From Alteribacillus sp. YIM 98480 (GTDB lineage Bacteria; Bacillota; Bacilli; Bacillales; Marinococcaceae), in NCBI RefSeq assembly GCF_009765375.1, contig NZ_VTOK01000025.1, forward strand, positions 1 through 43,451: DNA of 43,451 nucleotides, read 5' to 3'. The notes under the pieces are model-generated. The model was not told the DNA's origin and ran no database searches. It worked only from the letters and a program-made list of their open reading frames with translations. Numbering within the stretch: the first letter of the stretch is position 1; each line of letters opens with the position of its first letter. This document shows, piece by piece, positions 34,479 through 43,388 of this stretch. Position numbers and translations under genes: made by a program.

Positions 34479-35399
34479 ATGATTCAAACAAAAGGTCGAG
34501 ACAAAATTCAAATTACTATAAATTCCGCTCAAAAGGGGGCTTCCCTGAAAGAACAAAAAAACGAGCTTTCATCCGAACAGCATTACCCGCTTCTAAAAGC
34601 GGAGAAAAGTTTGGATACGATGATTGGAATGAAAAACATTAAAGAATTTATTAGAGAAATGTATGCTCTTGTTTATGTTAATCAGTGCAGGGAAAATGCT
34701 TCTTTACAGCCTACACAGCAAAACCTTCACATGCTTTTTATAGGAAATCCAGGCACCGGGAAAACCACGGTAGCAAGAATCATGGCTGATATGTTAAAAG
34801 ATATGAAAGTTATTGAGAAAGGACATTTTATTGAAGCAGAGCGAGCAGATCTTGTCGGTGAATATATTGGTCAGACTGCTCAAAAAACGAGAAATTTAAT
34901 AAAAAAAGCTGAGGGGGGTATTCTGTTTATTGATGAGGCTTACTCTCTAGCACGTGGCGGAGAAAAGGATTTTGGCCGTGAAGCTGTTGATACCCTTGTA
35001 AAAGCAATGGAAGATCACCAGCATAAGTTTATTCTTATACTGGCAGGGTACCCAGAAGAAATGAAACGGTTTCTTTCTTTAAATCCAGGACTTCCTTCGC
35101 GGTTTCCAAATAAACTGCATTTTCATGATTTTACAGGTATGCAAATGCTTGAATTGTTTAGGCGAATGACAAAGGAAAAGGATTATCAATGTACAGAAGA
35201 ACTCATAGGTAAGATGAGAACACATTTTCATTCGATCTCGTACTCTGAGAAGAAAAGTCACAATGGTCGTTATGTCCGCAACCTCATCGAACGTGTCATT
35301 AGAAGGCATGCTCTTCGAATACTTGAAAACGAAGAAAAGATGGATAAACAAACGCTCATGACATTGGAAGCAGCGGACTTTATAATAGAAGAGTGCTGA
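34479..35399 (+). CDS. spoVK: Stage V sporulation protein K, AAA ATPase
   Basis: About 306 residues of the CbbX/SpoVK AAA family. Walker A is GNPGTGKTT, Walker B ILFIDEAYSL, and the pore region EAERADLVGEYIGQTAQKTR is nearly invariant; sensor and Arg-finger regions (NPGLPSRFPN) follow. SpoVK is needed for mature spores in B. subtilis; its mechanism is unclear. The frame extends to a TTG at 34452, but GAGAGGGGA lies between, so I take ATG 34479 (GTG 34476 is also possible). It lies ahead of hflX as in B. subtilis, without the nrd/cwlC genes that separate it from hfq there. Confidence 0.92.
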   Translation: MIQTKGRDKIQITINSAQKGASLKEQKNELSSEQHYPLLKAEKSLDTMIGMKNIKEFIREMYALVYVNQCRENASLQPTQQNLHMLFIGNPGTGKTTVARIMADMLKDMKVIEKGHFIEAERADLVGEYIGQTAQKTRNLIKKAEGGILFIDEAYSLARGGEKDFGREAVDTLVKAMEDHQHKFILILAGYPEEMKRFLSLNPGLPSRFPNKLHFHDFTGMQMLELFRRMTKEKDYQCTEELIGKMRTHFHSISYSEKKSHNGRYVRNLIERVIRRHALRILENEEKMDKQTLMTLEAADFIIEEC

Positions 35400-35414
35400 A
35401 AAAGGGGTGCATGT

Positions 35415-36668
35415 ATGAAAGAAAGAGTAATCATTGCAGGCTGTCGCTTATCAAAGCAAAAAGTGGATTCTTTTCAAATGTCAATGGATGAATTAAAGGC
35501 ACTAGTTCACACTGCGAACGGAGAGATTGTTGACGAGATTGTGCAAGCGAGAGAACGCCCTGATGCTGCTACCTATATCGGTAAGGGAAAGGTAGCTGAA
35601 CTTTCGCTTGCAGCAGCAGAAAAAGATGTTGATTTAATTGTGTTCAATGATGAATTGTCTCCCGGACAGATCCGTAACTTAGATGAAGAAATTGATGTAA
35701 GAGTTATAGATCGTACCCAAATTATTCTTGATATTTTTGCATCACGCGCACAAACAAAGGAAGGCAAAATTCAAGTAGAACTAGCCCAATTAATGTACCT
35801 ATTGCCGCGTTTATCCGGACAAGGCCAAGTGCTGTCTCGTCTTGGCGGGGGGATTGGAACGAGAGGACCTGGGGAGACAAAGCTTGAAACAGACCGTCGT
35901 CATATTCAAAAGCGAATGGATGATTTAAAAAAGCAGCTTGCCGATGTACAGGCCCATAGAGAAAGTTATCGAAAACAGCGGCGCAAAAACAATGCTGTTC
36001 AATTTGCGCTTGTAGGCTATACTAATGCTGGAAAATCAACACTTTTAAGTAAATTATCTGGTGTTGATACATTCCAAGAAGATTTATTATTTGCCACGCT
36101 CGACCCGCTGACTAGACAATTGGAACTTCCATCTGGTTATCAAGCTTTACTTACAGATACGGTAGGGTTCATCCAGGATTTGCCGACAACTTTAATTGCT
36201 GCTTTTCGTTCTACACTAGAAGAAGTAAAAGAAGCGGATATACTTCTTCATGTGGTAGATGCATCTCATCCAGAGGCCCATGAACAAATGGCAACAGTAG
36301 ACGAGCTTTTAAGTGAATTAGAAGCAAATGCGATACCTTCTATAACCGTATTTAATAAAAGTGATCTCATTCAAGAACCAGCTGCTTTACCTGGTGCTGA
36401 TCGGCCGTCCATCTTTATTTCTGCTTTTAATGATGAAGATATTGAAGAACTCCGTACGTTAATGGAAGAAACATTAAAACAACAAATGAACTATTATCAC
36501 GTAAAAATTCCGACACAAGATGGAAAAAGCCTATCCGATCTGCAAAGATTTACACTGATTAAAGAAGAAGAGTTGTTGGAAGAGGAAAACAGTTTTCATT
36601 GCAAAGGGTACGTGCTCCCAGATCATCCCATTAATGGCACGATAAAAAAATATGAAGCACATATGTAG
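35415..36668 (+). CDS. hflX: GTPase HflX
   Basis: 417 residues. The N-terminal HflX domain (about 1-190), including the glycine-rich [17 protein letters not shown] segment, is followed by the G domain: G1 [10 protein letters not shown]3 DTVGFI, G4 NKSD. It binds the 50S subunit and can split or rescue stalled ribosomes, notably under heat stress in E. coli. It starts 15 bases after spoVK with AAAGGGG upstream, and ynbB follows at 17 bases, so the three are probably cotranscribed. The B. subtilis name is ynbA. Confidence 0.94.
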   Translation: MKERVIIAGCRLSKQKVDSFQMSMDELKALVHTANGEIVDEIVQARERPDAATYIGKGKVAELSLAAAEKDVDLIVFNDELSPGQIRNLDEEIDVRVIDRTQIILDIFASRAQTKEGKIQVELAQLMYLLPRLSGQGQVLSRLGGGIGTRGPGETKLETDRRHIQKRMDDLKKQLADVQAHRESYRKQRRKNNAVQFALVGYTNAGKSTLLSKLSGVDTFQEDLLFATLDPLTRQLELPSGYQALLTDTVGFIQDLPTTLIAAFRSTLEEVKEADILLHVVDASHPEAHEQMATVDELLSELEANAIPSITVFNKSDLIQEPAALPGADRPSIFISAFNDEDIEELRTLMEETLKQQMNYYHVKIPTQDGKSLSDLQRFTLIKEEELLEEENSFHCKGYVLPDHPINGTIKKYEAHM

Positions 36669-36685
36669 AAAGTTGGGAATAAAAA

Positions 36686-37972
36686 ATGGTTTCACCTTGG
36701 CATAATAATGAAGAATTAAAAAATCTAATGAATCAAGCAGAAACCAAAATACAATCTAAAATACGCGAAGCAGAATTAGCTGCAGATTGGAACCAAGCAA
36801 GACTCTTAAATATTTTTCAAGAGGAAGGTGTTTCATCGTTTCATTTTAATCCATCCACGGGGTACGGATATGACGATGTAGGCAGAGAAACGCTTGATCG
36901 CATATATGCTAAAGTATTTGGAACTGAATCGGCTATCGTTAGACATCAATTTATATCAGGAACGCATGCGATCCATGCAGCGTTATTTGGGATACTAAGA
37001 CCTGGAGACAGGCTTCTGTATGCAGGAATGCCTTATGACACGCTGCAAACTGCGATCGGCCTTACTGATGACAAAACAGGTTCGATGGCAGATTATGGCA
37101 TCATTTGTGATGTTGCGCCTTTAAATAAAGATGGATATCCAAATAGTGAAACCCTACGGGAAAATATTACGCCGAAAACAAAGGTCGTTGCCTTACAGCG
37201 CTCAAAAGGGTATGCATCTCGTCCCTCTATCCCTATGGATAAAATGAAACAAATAATTACTGAAATTAAACATTCTCACCCGGAAGTCATTGTATTTGTT
37301 GATAATTGTTACGGTGAATTTGTGGAAACAACTGAACCGGGCCATGCTGGAGCAGATTTATTAGCTGGATCACTCATAAAAAACCCTGGAGGCGGGCTCG
37401 TACGAACAGGCGGATATATTGCAGGCAAGAAGCAATATGTAGAACAAGCTGCTTCTAGATTTGCTGCTCCAGGAATCGGTTTAGACGGCGGAGCAACGTT
37501 AAACAGCCTTCTCGAGATGTATCAGGGGTTATTTATGGCTCCACACGTTGTTAGTGAAGCGTTAAAAGGGGCTTTTTTTACAGCTGCTTTTCTTGAAGAA
37601 GCGGGTCTTAAAACCTTTCCGTCTTCAACAGAAGAAAGAACAGATCTTATTCAAGCGGTGACATTTGAGGATAAACAAAGGATGATCCGTTTTTGCCAGG
37701 CTGTTCAGGAAGCATCTCCTGTTGATTCTATGGTAGTACCAGAGCCATCAATTATGCCAGGTTACGAAGATGAAGTTATTATGGCAGCTGGGGCTTTCAT
37801 TCAAGGCTCTAGTATTGAATTGTCTGCTGATGGGCCGCTACGCCCCCCTTATACAGCTTATATCCAAGGAGGTCTCACCTTTTCTCATGTAAAATACGCT
37901 GTACAGCATGCATTAAATGTGTTGATCGAAGAGAAGTTGATGCCTCCGTTCCATTCCAATAAGGAAAAATAG
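36686..37972 (+). CDS. ynbB: PLP-dependent YnbB (methionine gamma-lyase-like, aluminium-resistance family)
   Basis: 428 residues, fold type I PLP enzyme. Landmarks are FNPSTGYGYDDVGRETLDRIYA, ISGTHAI (cofactor phosphate region), VDNCYGEFVE with the ring-stacking Asp, and SLIKNPGGGLV carrying the Schiff-base Lys. The family is often called aluminium-resistance protein or methionine gamma-lyase-like. In B. subtilis a ynbB mutant alters EF-P modification, which links it to ymfI at 6703-7422. Its exact reaction is not known to me. The Shine-Dalgarno is weak. Position between hflX and glnR matches B. subtilis. Confidence 0.9.
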   Translation: MVSPWHNNEELKNLMNQAETKIQSKIREAELAADWNQARLLNIFQEEGVSSFHFNPSTGYGYDDVGRETLDRIYAKVFGTESAIVRHQFISGTHAIHAALFGILRPGDRLLYAGMPYDTLQTAIGLTDDKTGSMADYGIICDVAPLNKDGYPNSETLRENITPKTKVVALQRSKGYASRPSIPMDKMKQIITEIKHSHPEVIVFVDNCYGEFVETTEPGHAGADLLAGSLIKNPGGGLVRTGGYIAGKKQYVEQAASRFAAPGIGLDGGATLNSLLEMYQGLFMAPHVVSEALKGAFFTAAFLEEAGLKTFPSSTEERTDLIQAVTFEDKQRMIRFCQAVQEASPVDSMVVPEPSIMPGYEDEVIMAAGAFIQGSSIELSADGPLRPPYTAYIQGGLTFSHVKYAVQHALNVLIEEKLMPPFHSNKEK

Positions 37973-38004
37973 GTAAAAAGACATCCAACATAACTTAAAA
38001 AATA

Positions 38005-38055
38005 TGTAAAAAAAGCTGACATGTACTTGACGAAAAACCTAACATCGTGTAGGAT
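38005..38055 (+). promoter_or_regulatory. glnRA promoter with two GlnR/TnrA sites
   Basis: 38005-38021 is a perfect TGTnA-N7-TnACA site. A second, degenerate one (38028-38044) keeps the TnACA half. The -35 TTGACG (38027-38032) and -10 TAGGAT (38050-38055) are 17 bases apart, with the first site just upstream of and the second overlapping the -35, as in the B. subtilis glnRA operators. Confidence 0.85.
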
Positions 38056-38088
38056 GAAAATATCTTCTTAAGGGAAGGGGGCAGCCAA

Positions 38089-38487
38089 ATGGGTGATCAT
38101 ATCCGGCGGAATATGCCTTTGTTTCCTATTAGCATAGTGAAGAAGCTGACAGAACTATCGGCTAGGCAAATTAGGTATTATGAAGAACACGGTCTAGTTT
38201 ATCCTGCAAGAACAGAAGGCAATCAACGATTGTTTTCATTTAATGACGTAGATAGGTTGTTAGAAATTAAAACTCTCATTGAACGCGGAGTAAATTTATC
38301 AGGAATTAAAGAAATTTTTGAACTGCGTGCCCAAAATGAAGAGGAAAAACCGAAGCCTGTTCTTAAAAACACAGAAAGTATGAGTGATAAAGAACTGCGT
38401 CGACATTTAAAAAATGAAGTATTGGTTGCAGGAAAGCAGGGCAGAACTTCAATGATCCAAGGGCAATTGTCCAGATTTTTTCATTGA
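38089..38487 (+). CDS. glnR: MerR-family transcriptional repressor GlnR
   Basis: 132 residues. The N-terminal winged helix-turn-helix ([44 protein letters not shown]) is followed by a dimerisation helix and a short regulatory tail. In Bacillus, feedback-inhibited glutamine synthetase binds the tail and stabilises GlnR on DNA, repressing glnRA when nitrogen is plentiful. The promoter at 38005-38055 has its operators. AAGGGGGGC precedes the ATG; glnA follows 80 bases on. Confidence 0.95.
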   Translation: MGDHIRRNMPLFPISIVKKLTELSARQIRYYEEHGLVYPARTEGNQRLFSFNDVDRLLEIKTLIERGVNLSGIKEIFELRAQNEEEKPKPVLKNTESMSDKELRRHLKNEVLVAGKQGRTSMIQGQLSRFFH

Positions 38488-38567
38488 TCAGGTGATTTCC
38501 TTTTGTCCATCATGACAGAAGATTTCATACTATTATTTATTGAAACGAAAGAGAGGAGACACACCAA

Positions 38568-39920
38568 ATGGCCAACAAGTATTCAAGAGAAGATATCACA
38601 AGAATGGCTGAAGAAGAAAACGTAAAATTTATTCGACTGCAATTTACTGACCTACAAGGTATTATTAAAAACGTTGAAATTCCAGTAGATCAACTATCTA
38701 AAGCTTTGGATAACAAAATGATGTTTGACGGTTCTTCAATTGAAGGGTTCGTAAGAATTGAAGAATCTGATATGTACTTATATCCTGATCTAGATACATG
38801 GGTAGTTTTCCCTTGGACTCCGGAAAAAGGGAAAGTAGCACGCCTTATTTGCGACATATATGAACCTGGTGAAGTAGGTGGAGAACCAAAACCATTTGCC
38901 GGCGACCCGCGCGGTATTTTGAAACGCGTTTTAAAAGAAGCGGAAGAAATGGGCTTCACTGCTTTCAATATTGGACCAGAGCCAGAATTCTTCCTCTTCA
39001 AAAACGATGAAAAAGGCGAACCTACAATGGAACTTAATGATAAAGGCGGGTACTTTGACCTTGCCCCTACAGATTTAGGTGAAAACTGCCGCCGCGATAT
39101 CGTACTTGAGCTTGAAGACATGGGCTTTGAAATTGAAGCTTCTCACCATGAAGTTGCTCCAGGACAGCATGAAATTGACTTTGAATATGCTGATGCAATT
39201 ACGACATGCGACAACATTCAAACTTTTAAGCTTGTAGTAAAAACAATCGCAAGAAAGCACGGTTTGCATGCGACATTTATGCCAAAGCCATTGTTTGGAG
39301 TAAATGGTTCCGGGATGCACTGCAACATGTCCTTGTTTAAAGGAAAAGAAAACACTTTCTTCGATGAAAGCACAGATTCACAGCTAAGTGAAACAGCAAT
39401 GCAATTCTTAGGCGGTATTCTTGAACACGCTGAGGCGTTTACTGCATTGACTAATCCGATTGTTAACTCTTACAAGCGTCTTGTACCAGGATTCGAAGCT
39501 CCAGTATATGTAGCTTGGTCTCTTAGAAACAGAAGTCCGCTTGTGCGTATCCCTTCTTCTAGAGGATTGAGCACTCGTGTGGAAGTGAGAAGTCCAGACC
39601 CAGCAGCAAACCCTTATCTTGCTATGGCAGCAATGCTTGCAGCAGGTCTTGACGGAGTGAAGAAAAAATTGAATGCTCCTGAGCCGACTGACCGTAACAT
39701 TTACGTGATGAGCAAAGAAGAGCGTGAAGAAGAAGGCATTAAAGACCTTCCGGCTGACCTTAAACAAGCGTTGGACAGCCTCTTAAACGACGAAGTTCTT
39801 GTAAATGCTATCGGACCTCATGCTATTGAGCATTTTGCTGAGGCAAAAGAAATCGAATGGGATATGTTCCGCTCTCAAGTACACCCTTGGGAAAGAGAAC
39901 AATTCCTTTCCACATACTAA
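38568..39920 (+). CDS. glnA: Glutamine synthetase, type I
   Basis: 450 residues. It makes glutamine from glutamate, ammonia and [22 protein letters not shown] carries the region of the feedback-responsive Arg of Gram-positive GSI-alpha enzymes (about residue 63). [28 protein letters not shown] and NRSPLVRIP(SSR) form the active site. There is no adenylylation-site block, so control is by feedback and by interaction with GlnR/TnrA. Strong GAGAGGAG Shine-Dalgarno; terminator directly after. Confidence 0.97.
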   Translation: MANKYSREDITRMAEEENVKFIRLQFTDLQGIIKNVEIPVDQLSKALDNKMMFDGSSIEGFVRIEESDMYLYPDLDTWVVFPWTPEKGKVARLICDIYEPGEVGGEPKPFAGDPRGILKRVLKEAEEMGFTAFNIGPEPEFFLFKNDEKGEPTMELNDKGGYFDLAPTDLGENCRRDIVLELEDMGFEIEASHHEVAPGQHEIDFEYADAITTCDNIQTFKLVVKTIARKHGLHATFMPKPLFGVNGSGMHCNMSLFKGKENTFFDESTDSQLSETAMQFLGGILEHAEAFTALTNPIVNSYKRLVPGFEAPVYVAWSLRNRSPLVRIPSSRGLSTRVEVRSPDPAANPYLAMAAMLAAGLDGVKKKLNAPEPTDRNIYVMSKEEREEEGIKDLPADLKQALDSLLNDEVLVNAIGPHAIEHFAEAKEIEWDMFRSQVHPWEREQFLSTY

Positions 39921-39933
39921 AATTAAATTCCAG

Positions 39934-39966
39934 CCCCTTGATGATACGCCATCAAGGGGTTTTTTA
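39934..39966 (+). terminator. Terminator of glnRA
   Basis: CCCCTTGAT and ATCAAGGGG form a nine-pair stem with an eight-base loop, followed by T residues. Confidence 0.93.
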
Positions 39967-40062
39967 CGTTTGGAATAGAAAAAACACAGTCAATATGCAC
40001 ACTTTATGAGAAATAACATATATTAGCCTTTGTCTCGTCGTTGTGAGAAGGGGGAATAGCTA

Positions 40063-40818
40063 TTGATTATACGTATGCATTCTACACACCCTGTACGAAA
40101 TAATTTTATCCAATTTGGGGGTTTTAAGCTTTTGAAAATAGCATCAGCAAACTCTGTAAATATAAAACAGCTGAATTCGGAATTATCCAATGAGTTTGAT
40201 GGACTTTCAAATCATTACCGAACAGTACCGTCACAAAATAATGGGGCCAGGTATAAAAGTAAACTTCTATTCAATCATTGAGCACTGCTCGATTTATTCC
40301 AAGAAGGCGGATATATTTTTTATTCGAGACACGGAGAAGCCACCCTGGGAGACGATCAACCTAATCTCACTTTTGAAAATTGTGTTACTCAAAGAAATCT
40401 TTCCGAGGCAGGAAGAAGACAAGCTGTTTCATACGGAGAAGTAATTCGAACGTTACGTATTCCTATGGAGTATCCAATTATTGCTTCTCCTTTTTGCCGA
40501 ACGAGAGAAACGGCTGAATTGGCTTTTGGCAAAGGTAATAGCGTAGTGGACCCTTTTTGGTTAAATATTTATAGACTTGGAAGCGATATCGGTGTATTAG
40601 AACAGGAAACAATTTTAAACTCCCTTCATTCATTTCTAGAAATACCACCAGCTCCTGGAAGAAATAAGTTCGTTGTCGCTCATAGTTTTCCCCCAGGAGT
40701 GGGATTAGGTCCGATTCCCAACATGGGAACCGCAACTGTAAAACCACTTGGAAAGGGAAACGGCTATGAAATTGCAGGTTACCTAACTTTAGCACAATGG
40801 ATGAGTTTGATGGAATAA
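40063..40818 (+). pseudogene. Histidine phosphatase family gene interrupted by an in-frame TGA
   Basis: One reading frame runs from TTG 40063 (AGAAGGGGGA upstream) to 40818, broken only by TGA at 40279-40281. The first part has 72 codons. The second, in the same frame, holds the phosphoglycerate-mutase-like motifs: SRHGEA with the catalytic RHG at 40327-40335, SPFCRTRETAE with the second Arg, and VVAHSF with the second His. No ATG, GTG or TTG lies between the stop and the RHG motif, so re-initiation would lose the catalytic His. The joined product would be about 251 residues. A recent nonsense mutation, a sequencing error and stop read-through are all possible. Confidence 0.75.
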
Positions 40819-40844
40819 ATATTCTGAGAGAGAAACACTAGAAA

Positions 40845-40858
40845 CGAACATTTGTTTA
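40845..40858 (+). promoter_or_regulatory. Possible orphan LexA box
   Basis: CGAACATTTGTTTA agrees with CGAACRNRYGTTYC at all but two positions. It is 27 bases after the broken phosphatase gene, with no gene starting within 250 bases downstream, so it may be a relic or chance. Confidence 0.3.
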
Positions 40859-41114
40859 ATGGTATTGGTAAAACGCGTGAGAAACATAGCAAGGCATTCA
40901 ATGTTAAGCATTTATTAGTAGAAGTATCTTTCCCTTTTATTAGGCGGTTTTCTATATAAAGCGATAAGGCGGGTTTTCTAAATAATCAGATCAACACTCA
41001 AAGATTTTAAAATAAGAGAATATATTTTTATTTTGCAGAGCCCTACAACTGTCTAAACAAATTTGGAGAGACATCATAAATTATTAAAGAGGATACGTCA
41101 GGGGAGGGATATTA
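40859..41114. other. Intergenic region before the YjcZ-like gene
   Basis: About 255 AT-rich bases without a supportable frame. I see a duplicated-looking GGCGGTTTTCTA / GGCGGGTTTTCTAAA (about 40945 and 40969) and no clear terminator. The AGGGGAGGG Shine-Dalgarno of the next gene is at the right end. Confidence 0.4.
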
Positions 41115-41204
41115 ATGGGATACGGTTATAAAGACAGTTTTGCGTTGATTGTAGTATTATTTATACTGCTAATCATCGTAGGAACTGCATTTGTTAAATA
41201 CTAA
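41115..41204 (+). CDS. YjcZ-family sporulation peptide (29 residues)
   Basis: A 29-codon gene beginning MGYGYKDSFALIVVLF and continuing as a hydrophobic Ile/Leu/Val stretch to a short AFVKY end. This is the pattern of the YjcZ/SscA-like small sporulation proteins, which start GYGY...FALIVVLFILLIIVG. Such peptides occur in spores and in B. subtilis SscA affects coat assembly. AGGGGAGGG lies upstream at good spacing. I see no clear mother-cell promoter. The family usually has more Gly/Tyr/Cys before the helix. Confidence 0.8.
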   Translation: MGYGYKDSFALIVVLFILLIIVGTAFVKY

Positions 41205-41262
41205 TCACCGCTTCGGCCGCAAGGTTCTTAGTCAATTGTACAGGTGAAATGAGAAGGCGAAT

Positions 41263-41292
41263 AACCCGGCTGATACATTATATGGCCGGGTT
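41263..41292. terminator. Hairpin between the YjcZ-like gene and convergent lexA
   Basis: AACCCGGC (41263-41270) and GCCGGGTT (41285-41292) pair over a 14-base loop. A short T-rich tail follows on the + side only, so termination for lexA is less certain. Confidence 0.55.
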
Positions 41293-41314
41293 GTTTCATG
41301 AAAAATATTAACAA

Positions 41315-41938
41315 TTAATGCAGCGTTCGAAATACACCCGTAACTTTCCCCAAAATAGTACAATTTTCTAAAATAATTGGTTCCAACGCAGCATTCTCTG
41401 GCTGCAGACGAATAAAATTTTCTTCTTTGTAAAAGCGTTTTACTGTAGCTTCAAGTTCTTCTGTCATTGCTACAATAATATCTCCATTATCTGCAGTCTG
41501 CTGTTGTCTAACAATGACGAGATCGCCATCATAAATACCAGCTTCGATCATACTGTCCCCTTGAATAGTTAAGATGAATACTTTTTCATCTGAGACCATA
41601 CGCTCTGGTAAGGGGATATACTCTTCAATATTTTCTACAGCAGTAATTGGATCCCCCGCTGTAACTTTACCTAATACAGGAACATAAACAGCATTGCTTT
41701 CTGAAATGTGCGGCTGCACATCTTCTAGTTCTAATACTTCAATCGCTCTTGGCTTCGTTGGGTCACGCCGAATCAACCCTTTATTTTCAAGCCTGGAGAG
41801 ATGGCCGTGTACCGTTGAACTGGATGCGAGGCCAACAGCTTCACCGATTTCACGCACGGAAGGAGGATAACCTTTTTGCCTGACTTCATCTTTTATATAA
41901 TCTAAAATTTGCTGCTGGCGTTTCGATAATTTGGGCAT
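41315..41938 (-). CDS. lexA: SOS repressor LexA
   Basis: 207 residues. The N-terminal winged helix ([32 protein letters not shown]) binds the SOS box. The C-terminal S24-type self-cleavage domain has the scissile A94-G95 (VTAGDP), Ser129 (GDSM) and Lys167 (ATVKRF). RecA filaments trigger cleavage. The frame extends upstream to 42025, but those residues would be read from the operator region; ATG at 41938 has GAGGTG upstream and gives the family start. The divergent promoter region carries several LexA boxes, so it represses itself. Known as DinR in B. subtilis. Confidence 0.97.
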   Translation of the reverse strand: MPKLSKRQQQILDYIKDEVRQKGYPPSVREIGEAVGLASSSTVHGHLSRLENKGLIRRDPTKPRAIEVLELEDVQPHISESNAVYVPVLGKVTAGDPITAVENIEEYIPLPERMVSDEKVFILTIQGDSMIEAGIYDGDLVIVRQQQTADNGDIIVAMTEELEATVKRFYKEENFIRLQPENAALEPIILENCTILGKVTGVFRTLH

Positions 41939-41976
41939 CGGTTCAGCACCTCTATTTCTAATATTTTCATGTGTTA

Positions 41977-42079
41977 AGTATAGCATGGAAAACATACGTA
42001 CGCAAACATTCGTTCTAATTTTCACTTGACGGGAACAAAGGTTCTCTTTATACTAATCTTTAATAAGAACATACATTCT
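41977..42079. promoter_or_regulatory. Divergent lexA/yneA control region with multiple LexA boxes
   Basis: LexA boxes: CAAACATTCGTTCT (42003-42016, one mismatch), GGAACAAAGGTTCT (42032-42045, perfect GAAC-N4-GTTC) and AGAACATACATTCT (42066-42079, one mismatch), plus a degenerate one at 41989-42002. Forward promoter TTGACG (42026-42031), 17 bases, TATACT (42049-42054), with the perfect box in the spacer. Reverse promoter TTGCGT (42005-42000), 17 bases, TATACT (41982-41977), with a box over its -35. Both directions should be SOS-induced, as in B. subtilis. Confidence 0.9.
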
Positions 42080-42098
42080 CATAATCGGAGGGGAAGTA

Positions 42099-42284
42099 AT
42101 GTATACCAAAATGAAACAGTTAAGCAGTCAGGAATGGGCCATTTTAATTCTTTTTATTATTTCTATCATTTCACTCGTATTAACTGTTCAATTAACTTCG
42201 TATGAAGAAGATAAAGAAGTGTATGTAAATACGCTGGATCAAGAGAAAGAAGATGTGCTAACCTATACGTGGGCGGATGAGTAA
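42099..42284 (+). CDS. yneA: Small SOS membrane protein, YneA-like division inhibitor candidate
   Basis: 61 residues: a short N-terminal segment, one membrane helix (about 13-32) and an acidic outer tail of about 28 residues ending YTWADE. B. subtilis YneA, an SOS-induced cell-division suppressor at the same locus, is about 105 residues with a C-terminal LysM domain; none is present here. LexA boxes in the promoter and the neighbours lexA, yneB and ynzC make it the positional counterpart. It resembles in layout other short SOS division inhibitors such as staphylococcal SosA. GGAGGGG Shine-Dalgarno. Confidence 0.75.
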   Translation: MYTKMKQLSSQEWAILILFIISIISLVLTVQLTSYEEDKEVYVNTLDQEKEDVLTYTWADE

Positions 42285-42319
42285 AATGGAAAATAAATAT
42301 TAAGCTAATGAAAAGGTGA

Positions 42320-42985
<666 letters not shown>

Positions 42986-43129
42986 TTCCTTTGTTGCTTG
43001 GGCATTTTGAATTTGAGTGTTATGGATCGCCTCTCATCAAGTACAATAGCTGTTGCAAATCATAAATAGATGATTTACATTTAAAGACAAGTTAAAAAAG
43101 CGGAATATTAGGGAGGTTTTCATACATTT

Positions 43130-43369
43130 ATGCTTTCTCAAGAGAAGATTGCACGTATTAATGAACTAGCTAACCGTTCTAAAACTTCGGGTTTAACGGA
43201 GCAGGAAGAAAAAGAACAGAAAATGCTGCGTCAGGAATATTTATCTAAATTCCGTTCCTCCTTTAAAAGTCAGCTGCAATCGGTAAAAGTTGTGGATCCT
43301 AATGGTAAAGATGTGACTCCCGATCAATTAGTTAAAACGAAAAGAAATAACTTGAACTATCGTCAATAG
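43130..43369 (+). CDS. ynzC: DUF896 family protein YnzC
   Basis: 79 residues, the usual size. The family hallmark is [36 protein letters not shown], a helical hairpin, followed by a basic tail. A solved B. subtilis structure shows a two-helix bundle; the role is unknown, but SOS induction with yneA-yneB is known there. A strong AGGGAGG lies upstream. Here 144 bases separate it from yneB, so it may also have its own promoter. Confidence 0.93.
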   Translation: MLSQEKIARINELANRSKTSGLTEQEEKEQKMLRQEYLSKFRSSFKSQLQSVKVVDPNGKDVTPDQLVKTKRNNLNYRQ

Positions 43370-43388
43370 TTTCATATACAGAGAAAAA

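Noticed and set aside
40190-40444. 84-codon frame inside the broken phosphatase gene
   Set aside because: It is in another frame; the phosphatase motifs lie in the frame of 40063-40818.
41939-42025. N-terminal extension of LexA to an upstream ATG
   Set aside because: The extra 29 residues would be encoded by the operator-promoter region, and the ATG at 41938 has a proper ribosome-binding site and the family start.
43013-43047. Separate promoter for ynzC (TTGAGT and TACAAT)
   Set aside because: The 23-base spacing is outside the normal sigma-A range.
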